A stretch of 64,000 nt of DNA. It comes from Erwinia sorbitola (GTDB lineage: Bacteria; Pseudomonadota; Gammaproteobacteria; Enterobacterales; Enterobacteriaceae). Made by a program: the position numbers and the translations under genes. The notes under the pieces were generated by a model. It saw only the letters and a list, made by a program, of their open reading frames with translations. It searched no databases and was not told the DNA's origin. Positions 27,075 through 35,548 of this stretch are shown in pieces (the first letter of the stretch is position 1; every line of letters begins with the position of its first letter). The stretch spans positions 4,405,501 through 4,469,500 of the forward strand of contig NZ_CP046509.1 of NCBI RefSeq assembly GCF_009738185.1. The letters are read 5' to 3'.

Positions 27075-27532
27075 AATACTCATCCATAATATATTTTTCA
27101 TAGCCACCTTCATGATGGCTGTTTCGCCAAGGTATAAAGCCCCTTGCCTTTAATCAGAAAAATCACAGGCAAAAGACCTCGCTTATAGCGCAAGATTAGA
27201 TCAACAAAACATCTTTATTGGAAAGAAAATGATACTACAGCACTCGTGCATGAAAACAAACAAGCTCATTAAATACACGAAAAATAATTTTCAGTCATCA
27301 AACAATAATTGAAAAAAAAGATTGGCGATATAATAACCCAAAACAAGTAACACAGACAGATTAAAATCTCGCGCGAGAGCCATGGTATAAATTTCAGACA
27401 TTAAACCTTCTTGGTATTACGTGTGCTTTCAGGAAGGATTGCTAATAAATCATAATGAAATTAAGAGTGTTTAATTATAATTTTTTGGAAAGAAAAAAGG
27501 AGGGAGTAATCTGGCAACAATTGCTAAGGTAT
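27075..27532. promoter_or_regulatory. AT-rich region between fimbrial operon and cyaA
   Basis: These 458 bp hold no convincing gene. The region is clearly richer in A and T than the flanks and must contain the promoter of the minus-strand fimbrial operon. A perfect 12-bp palindrome, TCTCGCGCGAGA at 27367-27378, stands out in the AT-rich setting and could be an operator. No invertible-element repeats and no recombinase gene are visible. No frataxin remnant is visible. Confidence 0.5.
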
Positions 27533-30091
27533 TTACTGCATCTGATAGCGGCGAGCATACTCTTCGCTGGCGGCGTCATCATCCGGCAGGGCAGCACAAA
27601 GCTGTGTCAGGGTCTGGCTACGAAACGGTATCACCTGGAAGCGATCTTCCACGCGCACAATCTGATAGAACTGTGGAAGATTGAAGTTGATAAAGCTGGA
27701 GCCATAGGTGAAGCGATCATGGGAGGAGGAGTAGAAACGGCTGACATCACGCACCAGCTCTTCTTTACTGCCTTCACAGTGGTGATACACCTCGACGCGG
27801 TTGGTCTCATCAAGGATATAGATATTGAAGCCGTGATCGTCCAGCGTATCTTCAAAGAAGAACTGGATAATGCCTTCACTGGCATAGCCATTCACCACCG
27901 CAGGCAGGCGTACCTCATCGGTTTCCACCTTCAGTGACAGTCCGTGCAGTTTATTATTGGAGATAGCGCCATAAAATTCCACGGCATTTTCCAGTTTCTG
28001 CACGGATACGCTCAAACGCTCAAAGAACAGTCCCCAGGTCTGCCCTGCGACACGCACGGCTTTAAATCGCCCAGGTTCCTGACGGGTGCTGGAGAGGCGC
28101 AACTCAATACACTCTGACACCAGCTGCTGTACACGAGTGCGAATTAATCCACGCAGATGCTGGCTATAGCAGAACACTTCTACCGCATCCGGCGGTGATG
28201 CATCCTGGTGCATTTTGCCAAGAATAGTTTTCAGCGCTTCTATCATCGCCTGCTCGCCGTTGAAATGCAGGGTACGCACTTCGTTCCACGAGTTACGGTA
28301 GAGCAGGTCGACACTGCCTACCAGGCACTGCTGCTGCTGACCAAAACTGAAGACGTCCAGCTTGCGGAAATCAAAGTGAACCACCTGATTACGGAACGCT
28401 GCCGTCGGATCATATTCAAGGTTAACGATAATGGCCAGATGACGGATTTCGCACGGGCTGTAAAGCGCCTTCGGTGAAGGTGCAGGCAACCGCAGCGGGA
28501 AGTGATGCGAGACGTCGGAAACCAGCTCCTGCAAACGAGCAAGATCGCAAACCTCATTTCCTTTGATATGCAGCCGCGTTTTACTGGTCAGCAGGCCGTT
28601 AAACCACGCCCAGGCCACCAGCTTATTAAGGTAACGGTTATACTCCAGCGGCTGATGGCTGATTATCGAGCTCATATCCGGCGACTGATTGTAGAGATAC
28701 CAGCCTGCACGGTTAGCACGCCCGTTTGGCACATGAATAAAGGTCAGATCCGGTTCAGACAGATCCGGGGAAATCTGCGGATTAAGCAGGGTGACTTTCC
28801 CGGGCAGCGCTTCAAAAGCAGCGTACAGCTTACGGGTCAGCACGCCAATATCCTGCGGGCTGGCGCTGACGCTTAAGTTGTTGCGCCGCGCAAAACGAAT
28901 CAGGTTGCGATAGCTCTGCATCATTGCATCCAGCAGCTCGTTATGTGCTTCACGTACCTGGCTTATTTTCCAGTCAGAGCGGCTGTCCAGCATGGTCAGA
29001 CGTGCATTATCCCAGCCCCACTCTTTAACCAGCTGGCCAAGAATTTCGCGACGCCAGCCAGTATCTTCCGTAGCAACTGACAGTTTTTCACACACTTTGA
29101 GATAGAAGCAACGCCGTACCAAATCGAGGCGAGCATGATCGTCAATACTGGTCAGATAGTGCGTTACCCGCTCCAGCATCATGCAGTAAGGATCAAGACC
29201 ATAGGAGACGATTTCACCATCATGCAGGCGCTGCTTAATATCCATCGCCAGCAGTCGTGTAGCGGGATACTCCCAGGAATAAGCCTCCAGCAGCAGGGTC
29301 TTTAATACAGCTTTATAGGGTGAATCGATGCTTTTATACAGCTGCCACAGGCTGGCACCGAAGTACTCTTCAGCCGACAAAGTACCAAGCCCACCGAGAT
29401 CCAGCCATTCGTTTGGCGTCAGCACGCCCTGCTGGTACAACGACATCACGTAGTCGTCGTAATGCTCTTCTTCTTCGCGTGGCACCATATTCCACAGAAT
29501 CCGCTTGCCCGCCATCCGCACTGCGGTGCGATAAAATTCATCAAGCAGCAGAATGTGCTGAGTTGAGCCACAGTCTTCCCCACCCAGGCTGCCACTTTCG
29601 TTATGGCGGAAGCGGTTTTCGTCAATCAGGAAGAAGCTCACCTCAACGCCCATCGCGGCACACCACTTTTGCAGCAGAGTGCATTTTTTTTGCAGGCTCA
29701 GACGCTCTTCGTTATCCAGCCATGACTGATGGCATACCCAGATATCCAGATCGGAGGTGTAGTTCTGTCCTACGGATGAGGTACTGCCCATTGAGTAAAC
29801 ACCGGTGATCGGCATCTCTCCCTGCGGCGGAATAGCAACAGCCGACCCGGATTTTCCTTCCAGATCATTCAGATAGATTTTTTGACTTTCATCAGGCGTG
29901 TAGAAGCCGATGCCATGTGGAACGTTACCTTCGAAGTAACCCGGCATCAGCGGATGATGATAATGTAATAAGGTCGGCAGCAGACTGTAAACCTGTTGGA
30001 ACGCAGGCCCCATGGCCGCCAGTGCACGGTCAACGCGCAGCTGGTTGATGGCATCCAGTCTCTGTTTCAGTGTCTCAATGTAGAGGTACAA
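27533..30091 (-). CDS. cyaA: Class I adenylate cyclase
   Basis: This 852-residue enzyme (E. coli 848) makes cyclic AMP from ATP, the co-effector of CRP. The N-terminal catalytic half contains GSTSSVGQNYTSDLDIWVCHQSW, with the two metal-binding Asp residues, and the C-terminal half is the regulatory part that receives the PTS signal. The start codon is TTG, as in E. coli, where it limits translation. Upstream a CRP site is recognisable. The C-terminal tail differs from E. coli, ending ASEEYARRYQMQ. The frame is intact although cyaY, usually downstream, is missing. Confidence 0.98.
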   Translation of the reverse strand: MYLYIETLKQRLDAINQLRVDRALAAMGPAFQQVYSLLPTLLHYHHPLMPGYFEGNVPHGIGFYTPDESQKIYLNDLEGKSGSAVAIPPQGEMPITGVYSMGSTSSVGQNYTSDLDIWVCHQSWLDNEERLSLQKKCTLLQKWCAAMGVEVSFFLIDENRFRHNESGSLGGEDCGSTQHILLLDEFYRTAVRMAGKRILWNMVPREEEEHYDDYVMSLYQQGVLTPNEWLDLGGLGTLSAEEYFGASLWQLYKSIDSPYKAVLKTLLLEAYSWEYPATRLLAMDIKQRLHDGEIVSYGLDPYCMMLERVTHYLTSIDDHARLDLVRRCFYLKVCEKLSVATEDTGWRREILGQLVKEWGWDNARLTMLDSRSDWKISQVREAHNELLDAMMQSYRNLIRFARRNNLSVSASPQDIGVLTRKLYAAFEALPGKVTLLNPQISPDLSEPDLTFIHVPNGRANRAGWYLYNQSPDMSSIISHQPLEYNRYLNKLVAWAWFNGLLTSKTRLHIKGNEVCDLARLQELVSDVSHHFPLRLPAPSPKALYSPCEIRHLAIIVNLEYDPTAAFRNQVVHFDFRKLDVFSFGQQQQCLVGSVDLLYRNSWNEVRTLHFNGEQAMIEALKTILGKMHQDASPPDAVEVFCYSQHLRGLIRTRVQQLVSECIELRLSSTRQEPGRFKAVRVAGQTWGLFFERLSVSVQKLENAVEFYGAISNNKLHGLSLKVETDEVRLPAVVNGYASEGIIQFFFEDTLDDHGFNIYILDETNRVEVYHHCEGSKEELVRDVSRFYSSSHDRFTYGSSFINFNLPQFYQIVRVEDRFQVIPFRSQTLTQLCAALPDDDAASEEYARRYQMQ

Positions 30092-30210
30092 GACGTTTCG
30101 CCTGATTATCCCAGTGCTAATACCCTTTATATGACTCTCAAGGGTATATAAAAGTTCGCTTTCCGAAATCTGCCGCTTGCTTTAGAAATAGTCGTGCAGA
30201 TTATTGCTGG

Positions 30211-30232
30211 AAACGTGATCAATCTAACACCT
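30211..30232 (-). promoter_or_regulatory. CRP-cAMP site of cyaA
   Basis: Read on the minus strand the site is AGGTGTTAGATTGATCACGT followed by TT. From memory it differs by one base from the CRP site of the E. coli cyaA P2 promoter. It lies about 120 bp upstream of the cyaA start and would let CRP-cAMP repress cyclase synthesis. It also lies within the divergent hemC control region. Confidence 0.75.
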
Positions 30233-30384
30233 GGCAGATTGACGGTAAAGAAAGTTGCGCGAGTTAACAGTTTAGCACATTTTACAATCAAATTGCTGCA
30301 ATAGCTGCCCGTTCCGCCGTTTAACTGACAGGGTTCCCGGTTCAATGATAGGATAATCAGTGAACGATCAAAACGGTATCAAGC

Positions 30385-31326
30385 ATGTTAGACAAAATTT
30401 TAAGAATTGCCACTCGACAAAGTCCACTGGCGCTGTGGCAGGCAGAATATGTACAGCAGCGTTTAATCACCGCTCACCCGGGCCTGCGCGTTGAGCTGGT
30501 GCCAATGGTGACGCGCGGGGATGTGATCCTCGATACGCCACTGGCAAAAGTCGGCGGCAAAGGTCTGTTCGTTAAAGAGCTGGAACAGGCCATGTTGAGC
30601 GATCGCGCCGATATCGCCGTCCACTCGATGAAAGATGTTCCTGTCGACTTCCCACCAGGATTAGGGTTAGTCACTATTTGCGAACGCGAAGATCCGCACG
30701 ATGCGTTTGTTTCTCATCACTATGCATCGGTAGATGCATTGCCACAAGGCGCAGTGGTGGGTACATCAAGCCTGCGTCGCCAGTGTCAGCTAAGTGCTCG
30801 CCGTCCGGATCTGGTTATCCGTTCATTGCGCGGCAACGTCGGTACCCGGCTGGGTAAGCTGGATGCCGGTGAATATGACGCCATTGTGCTTGCTGTAGCC
30901 GGGCTGAAACGTCTGGGGCTAGGCGATCGTATCCGTCAGGTAATGCCTGCGGAAGAGTCGCTGCCCGCAGTCGGCCAGGGTGCAGTGGGCATTGAATGCC
31001 GCCTTGATGATAGCTGGGTTATCGGACTTTTGTCAGCGTTAAACGACGACGATACCGCCTGTCGGGTGCGTGCAGAACGCGCTATGAACACCCGGCTGGA
31101 AGGGGGCTGTCAGGTACCGATCGGTAGCTTCGCGCTGCTGGAAGGCGATCAGCTTTGGCTGCGAGGGCTGGTCGGAGCGCCAGACGGCAGCCAGATGATT
31201 CGCGGCGAACGTCGTGGTCCACGCGCCGATGCAGAAAAAATGGGAATTTCACTGGCTGAAGAGCTGCTGGATAACGGCGCTCGTGAAATTCTTGCTGAGG
31301 TCTATCAGGGGAATCCTCCGGCATGA
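30385..31326 (+). CDS. hemC: Hydroxymethylbilane synthase (porphobilinogen deaminase)
   Basis: This 313-residue enzyme joins four porphobilinogen units to hydroxymethylbilane. The cysteine that carries the dipyrromethane cofactor is C242 in LEGGCQVPIGS, and Arg-rich substrate sites such as SLRRQCQL and GNVGTRLGKL are present. It is the first gene of hemCDXY, divergent from cyaA, as in E. coli, and its last four bases overlap hemD as ATGA. Confidence 0.98.
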   Translation: MLDKILRIATRQSPLALWQAEYVQQRLITAHPGLRVELVPMVTRGDVILDTPLAKVGGKGLFVKELEQAMLSDRADIAVHSMKDVPVDFPPGLGLVTICEREDPHDAFVSHHYASVDALPQGAVVGTSSLRRQCQLSARRPDLVIRSLRGNVGTRLGKLDAGEYDAIVLAVAGLKRLGLGDRIRQVMPAEESLPAVGQGAVGIECRLDDSWVIGLLSALNDDDTACRVRAERAMNTRLEGGCQVPIGSFALLEGDQLWLRGLVGAPDGSQMIRGERRGPRADAEKMGISLAEELLDNGAREILAEVYQGNPPA

Positions 31327-32066
31327 CTATTCTGGTAACCCGTCCGTCACCGGCTGCCGATGAGCTGGTTAGCCGTCTGCGTACTCGTGGGCAGGTTGCC
31401 TGGGCATTCCCATTGATTGAATTTACACCGGGAAGCCAACTGGATCGTCTGCCATCGCGGCTTAGTTCGCTGACGGCAGGCGATCTGGTATTTATCCTGT
31501 CACAGCACGCAATCCAGTATGCCCAGCCAGCGCTAGCCCTGGCGGGTACAACATGGTCTGCTAACCTGAACTATTATGCTATAGGCCGCACTTCAGCCCT
31601 GGCGCTTCACGCGGTCAGCGGCCATAACGTGGTCTGGCCGCACGAGGAGGAAATCAGTGAAGTACTGATTCAACTTCCCGCGTTACAGGCCGTGGCGGGC
31701 AAGCGCGCCCTCATCTTACGCGGAAATGGCGGTCGGGAACTACTGGCAGAAACTTTGCTTGCCCGTGGCGCTCAGGTAGAGTTTATTGAGTGCTATCAGC
31801 GCTGTGAAAAGAATTATCATGGCGCAGAAGAGGGGCGGCGCTGGCGCGATCGCGGTATTGAGACGCTGGTGGTAACCAGTGGTGAAATGCTGCAACAGCT
31901 TTACCAGCTGTTCCCCGATGTTGACCGGGATGAATGGCTACTACACTGTCGGCTTATTGTCGTCAGTGAACGTTTGGCGACCTTGGCCAGAAGGCTGGGC
32001 TGGGCGAACATTTGTGTCGCCGGGGGCGCCGATAACGATGCGCTATTGCGCGCACTATACCTTTAA
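31323..32066 (+). CDS. hemD: Uroporphyrinogen-III synthase
   Basis: This 247-residue protein (E. coli 246) cyclises hydroxymethylbilane to uroporphyrinogen III with inversion of ring D. Sequence is loosely conserved in this family; the opening TILVTRPSPAADELVSRL, the central LILRGNGGRELLAETL and the later TLVVTSGEML are typical. Coupled to hemC by a four-base overlap and followed by hemX after 67 bp. Confidence 0.96.
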   Translation: MTILVTRPSPAADELVSRLRTRGQVAWAFPLIEFTPGSQLDRLPSRLSSLTAGDLVFILSQHAIQYAQPALALAGTTWSANLNYYAIGRTSALALHAVSGHNVVWPHEEEISEVLIQLPALQAVAGKRALILRGNGGRELLAETLLARGAQVEFIECYQRCEKNYHGAEEGRRWRDRGIETLVVTSGEMLQQLYQLFPDVDRDEWLLHCRLIVVSERLATLARRLGWANICVAGGADNDALLRALYL

Positions 32067-32133
32067 GATCTCCTGCGGACACTGCGCGAGAGATTAAACG
32101 TATAAAACACACTTAAATATGGGATGAACCAGA

Positions 32134-33273
32134 ATGACGGAACACAAAGATTCCTCCGCCATGGTTGAAGAGACTACCCCAGCGGGTGAAACCTCGACAC
32201 TTAAACCACAACCACCGCGGAAAGTGAAAAACAGTGGTGCGGTGCTGGGCGCTGTAGCCATCGCTATTGCTCTGGCGATGGGTGCAGGTCTCTACATGTA
32301 TGGAAACCATCAGATACAGCAGCAGGCTGCCGCCAATAAGGCGCTGGCTGAACAACTTTCCAACCTGCAACAGTCATCAATCAGTGACAAGCAGTCACTG
32401 GTTGAGCAGCTGGCGACACAAGCCAGCGCGCTTGAGACAACACGTCAGCAGCAGGCAGCCACCAGTCAGCAGCTGGATGAGCTGAAACAGAAGGTAGCCA
32501 CGATCTCAGGCAGCGATGCCCAGACATGGATGCTGGCTCAGGCCGATTACCTGGTTAAAATGGCCGGGCGTAAGCTGTGGAGCGATCAGGACGTTACCAC
32601 CGCAGTTGCGCTGCTGAAAAGTGCAGATGCCAGCCTGGCGGATATGAACGATCCAAGCCTGATCGATGCGCGCCGTGCGCTCACGCAAGATATCAGCACC
32701 CTCTCGGCCCTCAGCCAGGTGGACTATGACGGCGTGATCCTCAAACTCAATCAGCTCTCGAACGATGTTGATAATCTGCGTCTCGCCAACAACGACAGCG
32801 ATAATGAGCCGATGGATTCTGATAGCAATGAGCTGACCTCTTCCCTGCGCGAGTGGCGTCAGAACCTGGTGAAGAGCTGGCATAACTTTATGGATGATTT
32901 CATCACGATACGCCGCCGCGATGCCACCGCCGAGCCGCTGATGGCTCCTGATCAGGATATTTATTTGCGTGAAAACATCCGTTCACGTCTGCTGATTGCC
33001 GCCCAGGCGGTACCGCGCCATCAGGATGAAATCTATAAACAGTCGATCGATACGGTTTCTGCCTGGACGCGCGCCTGGTTCGACAGCAGCGATGCCAATA
33101 CTAAAGCCTTCCTTGCACAGCTGGATGACCTCAGTCAGCAAAGCGTGTCTATGGATGTACCAGAGGCGCTGCAAAGCCAGCCGCTGCTGGATAAACTGAT
33201 GGAGACCCGCGTGCGTAACCTGCTGGCGCAGCCAGCAGCACAGTCGGCTCCGTCCCAGCAGCAGGGAGAATAA
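32134..33273 (+). CDS. hemX: HemX membrane protein
   Basis: This 379-residue protein (E. coli 393) has a Pro-rich cytoplasmic N-terminus, one membrane helix (SGAVLGAVAIAIALAMGAGL, about residues 33-54), then a Gln- and Ala-rich predicted coiled coil up to about residue 130, and a periplasmic domain. It was once annotated as uroporphyrinogen methyltransferase by analogy, but no SAM-binding motif is seen and the function is unsettled. It ends two bases before hemY. Confidence 0.95.
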   Translation: MTEHKDSSAMVEETTPAGETSTLKPQPPRKVKNSGAVLGAVAIAIALAMGAGLYMYGNHQIQQQAAANKALAEQLSNLQQSSISDKQSLVEQLATQASALETTRQQQAATSQQLDELKQKVATISGSDAQTWMLAQADYLVKMAGRKLWSDQDVTTAVALLKSADASLADMNDPSLIDARRALTQDISTLSALSQVDYDGVILKLNQLSNDVDNLRLANNDSDNEPMDSDSNELTSSLREWRQNLVKSWHNFMDDFITIRRRDATAEPLMAPDQDIYLRENIRSRLLIAAQAVPRHQDEIYKQSIDTVSAWTRAWFDSSDANTKAFLAQLDDLSQQSVSMDVPEALQSQPLLDKLMETRVRNLLAQPAAQSAPSQQQGE

Positions 33274-33275
33274 TA

Positions 33276-34466
33276 ATGTTAAAAGTTCTTCTGCTGTTTA
33301 TGTTGTTAATTGCCGGTATCGTGCTGGGCCCTTTAATCGCGGGCCATCAGGGTTATGTACTGATTCAGACCGATAACTGGGACATCAGAACCAGCGTGAC
33401 TGCCATGGTAATCATGCTGGTTCTCACGCTTATCGTGATTCTGGCAATCGAGTGGCTGCTGCGTCGGCTATTCCGTACCGGCGCCCGCACTCGTGGCTGG
33501 TTCAACGGTCGCAAACGTCGCAGCGCACATAAGCATACCAATGCGGCGCTGGTGAAGCTGGCAGAGGGTGATTATCAGCAGGTTGAAAAATTGCTGTCAC
33601 GCAATGCCGATCACGCTGAACAGCCGGTGGTGAACTATCTGCTGGCTGCTGAAGCCGCGCAACAGCGCGGTGATGAAATTCGTGCTAATCAGCACCTGGA
33701 GCGCGCCAGCGAAATAAACACGGGTGACCCGCTACCGGTAGAAATCACACGTGTACGTATCCAGCTGGCACGTAACGAAGATCATGCAGCACGCCATGGT
33801 ATTGATCGTCTTCTGGAAGTTGCCCCTCGCCATCCTGAAGTGCTGCGTCTGGCGGAGCAGGCTTATCTGCGTACTCACGCCTGGAGCGCTCTGCTGGATA
33901 TTCTGCCTGCGATGGAGAAGATTCAGCTGGGTGACGAAGCTCACCGTCTCGATTTGCAGAAGCAGGCCTGGCTGGGCCTGATGAGCCAGGCGATGGCCGA
34001 TCAGGGTAGCGATGGTCTGAAACGTTGGTGGCAGAATCAGAGCCGCAAAACCCGTCAGGATCCTGCTTTGCAGGTGGCAATGGCGGATCATCTTATCGCC
34101 TGCAATGACCACGATACCGCGCAGCAAATCGTGCTGGACGGCCTTAAGCGTCAGTACGATGAACGTCTGGTGCTGTTGATGCCGCGGCTGAAAACCGGTA
34201 ATCCCGAGCAGCTGGAAAAAGCACTGCGCCAGAAGATTAAACAACACGGCGCTACGCCGCTGTTACACAGTACGCTGGGCCAGCTGTTAATGCAGCACGG
34301 GGAGTGGGAACAGGCTAGCGAGGCATTCCGTGCAGCGCTGCAACAGCGTCCGGATGCGTTTGATTACGCATGGCTTGCCGATACTCTGGATCGCCAGCAT
34401 AAACCTGAAGAAGCCGCCACCATGCGCCGTGACGGTTTGTTGCTGACACTGAAAAACAATCCCTGA
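33276..34466 (+). CDS. hemY: HemY, TPR-containing inner membrane protein
   Basis: This 396-residue protein (E. coli 398) has two N-terminal membrane helices (residues 1-22 and about 42-62), followed by a cytoplasmic or periplasmic series of tetratricopeptide-like helices to the end, with ALVKLAEGDYQQVEKLLSRNADHAEQP as the first repeat. It is not the protoporphyrinogen oxidase of Bacillus with the same name. The last gene of the hem operon, it is followed by a strong terminator. Confidence 0.95.
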   Translation: MLKVLLLFMLLIAGIVLGPLIAGHQGYVLIQTDNWDIRTSVTAMVIMLVLTLIVILAIEWLLRRLFRTGARTRGWFNGRKRRSAHKHTNAALVKLAEGDYQQVEKLLSRNADHAEQPVVNYLLAAEAAQQRGDEIRANQHLERASEINTGDPLPVEITRVRIQLARNEDHAARHGIDRLLEVAPRHPEVLRLAEQAYLRTHAWSALLDILPAMEKIQLGDEAHRLDLQKQAWLGLMSQAMADQGSDGLKRWWQNQSRKTRQDPALQVAMADHLIACNDHDTAQQIVLDGLKRQYDERLVLLMPRLKTGNPEQLEKALRQKIKQHGATPLLHSTLGQLLMQHGEWEQASEAFRAALQQRPDAFDYAWLADTLDRQHKPEEAATMRRDGLLLTLKNNP

Positions 34467-34486
34467 ATCCTGAAACCTGTTCAACA

Positions 34487-34513
34487 AAACCGGGCCTGTA
34501 GCCCGGTTTTTTT
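34487..34513 (+). terminator. Terminator of the hemCDXY operon
   Basis: The stem CCGGGC / GCCCGG, extended by A-T pairs, is followed by seven T residues, 20 bp after the hemY stop. Confidence 0.92.
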
Positions 34514-34635
34514 ATGTCTGCTTTTCGTGTTGCAGGAAGGCGGCCAGCGGGAGAATCCCCGGGAGCTTACATCCGTAAGTGACCGGGGTGAGCACGCGCA
34601 GCCAACGCATCTGCGGCGCGAAAGATAACGGGCAT
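34514..34635. repeat. ERIC (IRU) element, diverged copy
   Basis: The central part GAATCCCCGGGAGCTTACAT and GTAAGTGACCGGGGTGAGCA matches the conserved core of enterobacterial repetitive intergenic consensus elements, and the right part (GCAGCCAACGCATCTGC) also fits. The left end is eroded near the hemY terminator. It lies between that terminator and the convergent GlmZ terminator, so it is likely read through by neither. Confidence 0.85.
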
Positions 34636-34642
34636 CAGGGCA

Positions 34643-34847
34643 AAAAAAAACACCTGTCCATGGACAGGTGCAAATTTTCAGGTCGGCTAAGACAACCGGT
34701 TGGTACCCGACTCAACGTATTGCCCGATAGATCCAATAAGGCGTTAGCGATATTGGCTGGCTGGACAACAGGTACCGTAAAGTGGCTCTGCATCATTCCC
34801 AGGTTTATGAAGCTTGCGCAAACATAAGAGGTGGAATGAGCATCTAC
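34643..34847 (-). ncRNA. glmZ: Small RNA GlmZ
   Basis: Read on the minus strand, the 205 nt begin GTAGATGCTCATTCCACCTC and continue with TTATGTT, TCATAAACC and GGGAATGATGCAGAGCC, which follow E. coli GlmZ (207 nt) closely. The position next to hemY is also that of E. coli. The RNA ends in a 10-bp perfect hairpin and nine T residues (34642-34650). GlmZ pairs with glmS mRNA with Hfq help and raises glucosamine-6-phosphate synthase; RapZ and RNase E inactivate it. An 82-codon frame on the same strand is a by-product. Confidence 0.92.
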
Positions 34848-34859
34848 GGCGATATTCTT

Positions 34860-34874
34860 GCATAGTGCGTGCCA
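34860..34874 (-). promoter_or_regulatory. Sigma-54 promoter of glmZ
   Basis: The minus strand reads TGGCACGCACTATGC, which fits the sigma-54 pattern TGGCACG-N4-TTGC with one mismatch, with the -24 GG and -12 GC at correct spacing. The GC element ends 12 bp before the inferred RNA start at 34847. A sigma-70 promoter overlaps this in several enterics and may do so here. Confidence 0.82.
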
Positions 34875-34962
34875 GGATTGCAATGTGAGCGATATTAAAA
34901 ATCTATCTTCATGATATTAAAGCGATTACATATAAATCTGCTCATCTGATATTTCACTAAAG

Positions 34963-35076
34963 TGTCGTCTGTTGCTGGCACGATGATGGTGTAAACGTCT
35001 CTATATGGCGACAATCAATGTATGCTCATGTAAATGTTTTTTAAAACAATGAGATAAATGTCGCCGATTAGAGACA
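34963..35076 (-). promoter_or_regulatory. Three GlrR activator sites upstream of glmZ
   Basis: Three copies of the pattern TGTC-N10-GACA occur at 34963-34980 (TGTC...GGCA), 34996-35013 (CGTC...GACA) and 35059-35076 (TGTC...GACA, perfect). This is the known site of GlrR, the response regulator of the GlrK/GlrR system that activates the sigma-54 promoters of glmY and glmZ. They lie 115-230 bp upstream of the start, a normal distance for an enhancer-binding protein. Confidence 0.8.
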
Positions 35077-35100
35077 ATTACTAATTGATCTGATAATGGA

Positions 35101-35241
35101 TGCGGGCCGTTGCTGAAGCGCAACGTTGTCTCGCTACGCCCGGCTCTAACCTCCTTCGGAGGTTCTCATCCTCATTAGTACAGACGAAAAAAAACCTGCT
35201 TTTTCAAGCAGGTTTCTTAAATTGGTCGGCGAGAGAGGATT
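35101..35241. repeat. Tandem repeat, left unit (160-bp period)
   Basis: These 141 bases recur at 35261-35401 with one visible difference (C or T near 35140). The unit contains about 85 bp of trailer sequence, the tRNA operon terminator, and the last 19 bases of tRNA-Pro (35223-35241). In this left copy the tRNA fragment breaks off and is followed by a short hairpin, CGGCTCTTCGAGCCG. Confidence 0.95.
35187..35215 (-). terminator. Duplicate copy of the tRNA operon terminator
   Basis: Identical to the hairpin at 35347-35375: a 10-bp stem AAACCTGCTT / AAGCAGGTTT with an A-rich tract that reads as Ts on the minus strand. It lies downstream of the functional copy and is probably a back-up. Confidence 0.8.
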
Positions 35242-35260
35242 ACGGCTCTTCGAGCCGCCC

Positions 35261-35401
35261 TGCGGGCCGTTGCTGAAGCGCAACGTTGTCTCGCTACGCT
35301 CGGCTCTAACCTCCTTCGGAGGTTCTCATCCTCATTAGTACAGACGAAAAAAAACCTGCTTTTTCAAGCAGGTTTCTTAAATTGGTCGGCGAGAGAGGAT
35401 T
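35261..35401. repeat. Tandem repeat, right unit (160-bp period)
   Basis: This copy joins the intact tRNA-Pro gene at its right end, so it is probably the original arrangement and the left copy the duplicate. It includes the terminator and trailer of the tRNA operon. Confidence 0.95.
35347..35375 (-). terminator. Terminator of the tRNA operon
   Basis: On the minus strand the stem AAACCTGCTT / AAGCAGGTTT with a GAAA-type loop is followed by eight T residues, 8 bases after the end of the last tRNA-Pro. Confidence 0.92.
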
Positions 35402-35459
35402 CGAACCTCCGACCCACTGGTCCCAAACCAGTTGCGCTACCAAGCTGCGCTACTCGCCG
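35383..35459 (-). tRNA. proM: tRNA-Pro (anticodon UGG), second copy
   Basis: The 77 nt fold into a complete cloverleaf, with CGGCGAGTAGCGCAGCTTGG at the 5' end, the anticodon loop TTTGGGA, the T-arm GGTTCGAATCC and an encoded CCA. It is identical to the copy at 35549. E. coli has a single proM at this locus. Confidence 0.97.
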
Positions 35460-35548
35460 AATACTACATCGTTGCCACTACTTTTCTTTTTGTTGCTCAA
35501 AACGCTCAGGCTTTGAGCAAAACCTCGCAAAAGCAAGATTTTATAAAT

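Noticed and set aside
27075..27532. Invertible fimbrial promoter
   Set aside because: No pair of inverted repeats and no recombinase gene are visible nearby.
34635..34883. 82-codon open frame on the minus strand
   Set aside because: It coincides with the GlmZ small RNA, including its terminator; no ribosome site or protein family is recognisable.
35223..35241. tRNA-Pro 3' fragment as an att site of a genomic island
   Set aside because: Only 160 bp lie between the fragment and the tRNA gene, with no integrase or cargo; a plain tandem duplication explains it.
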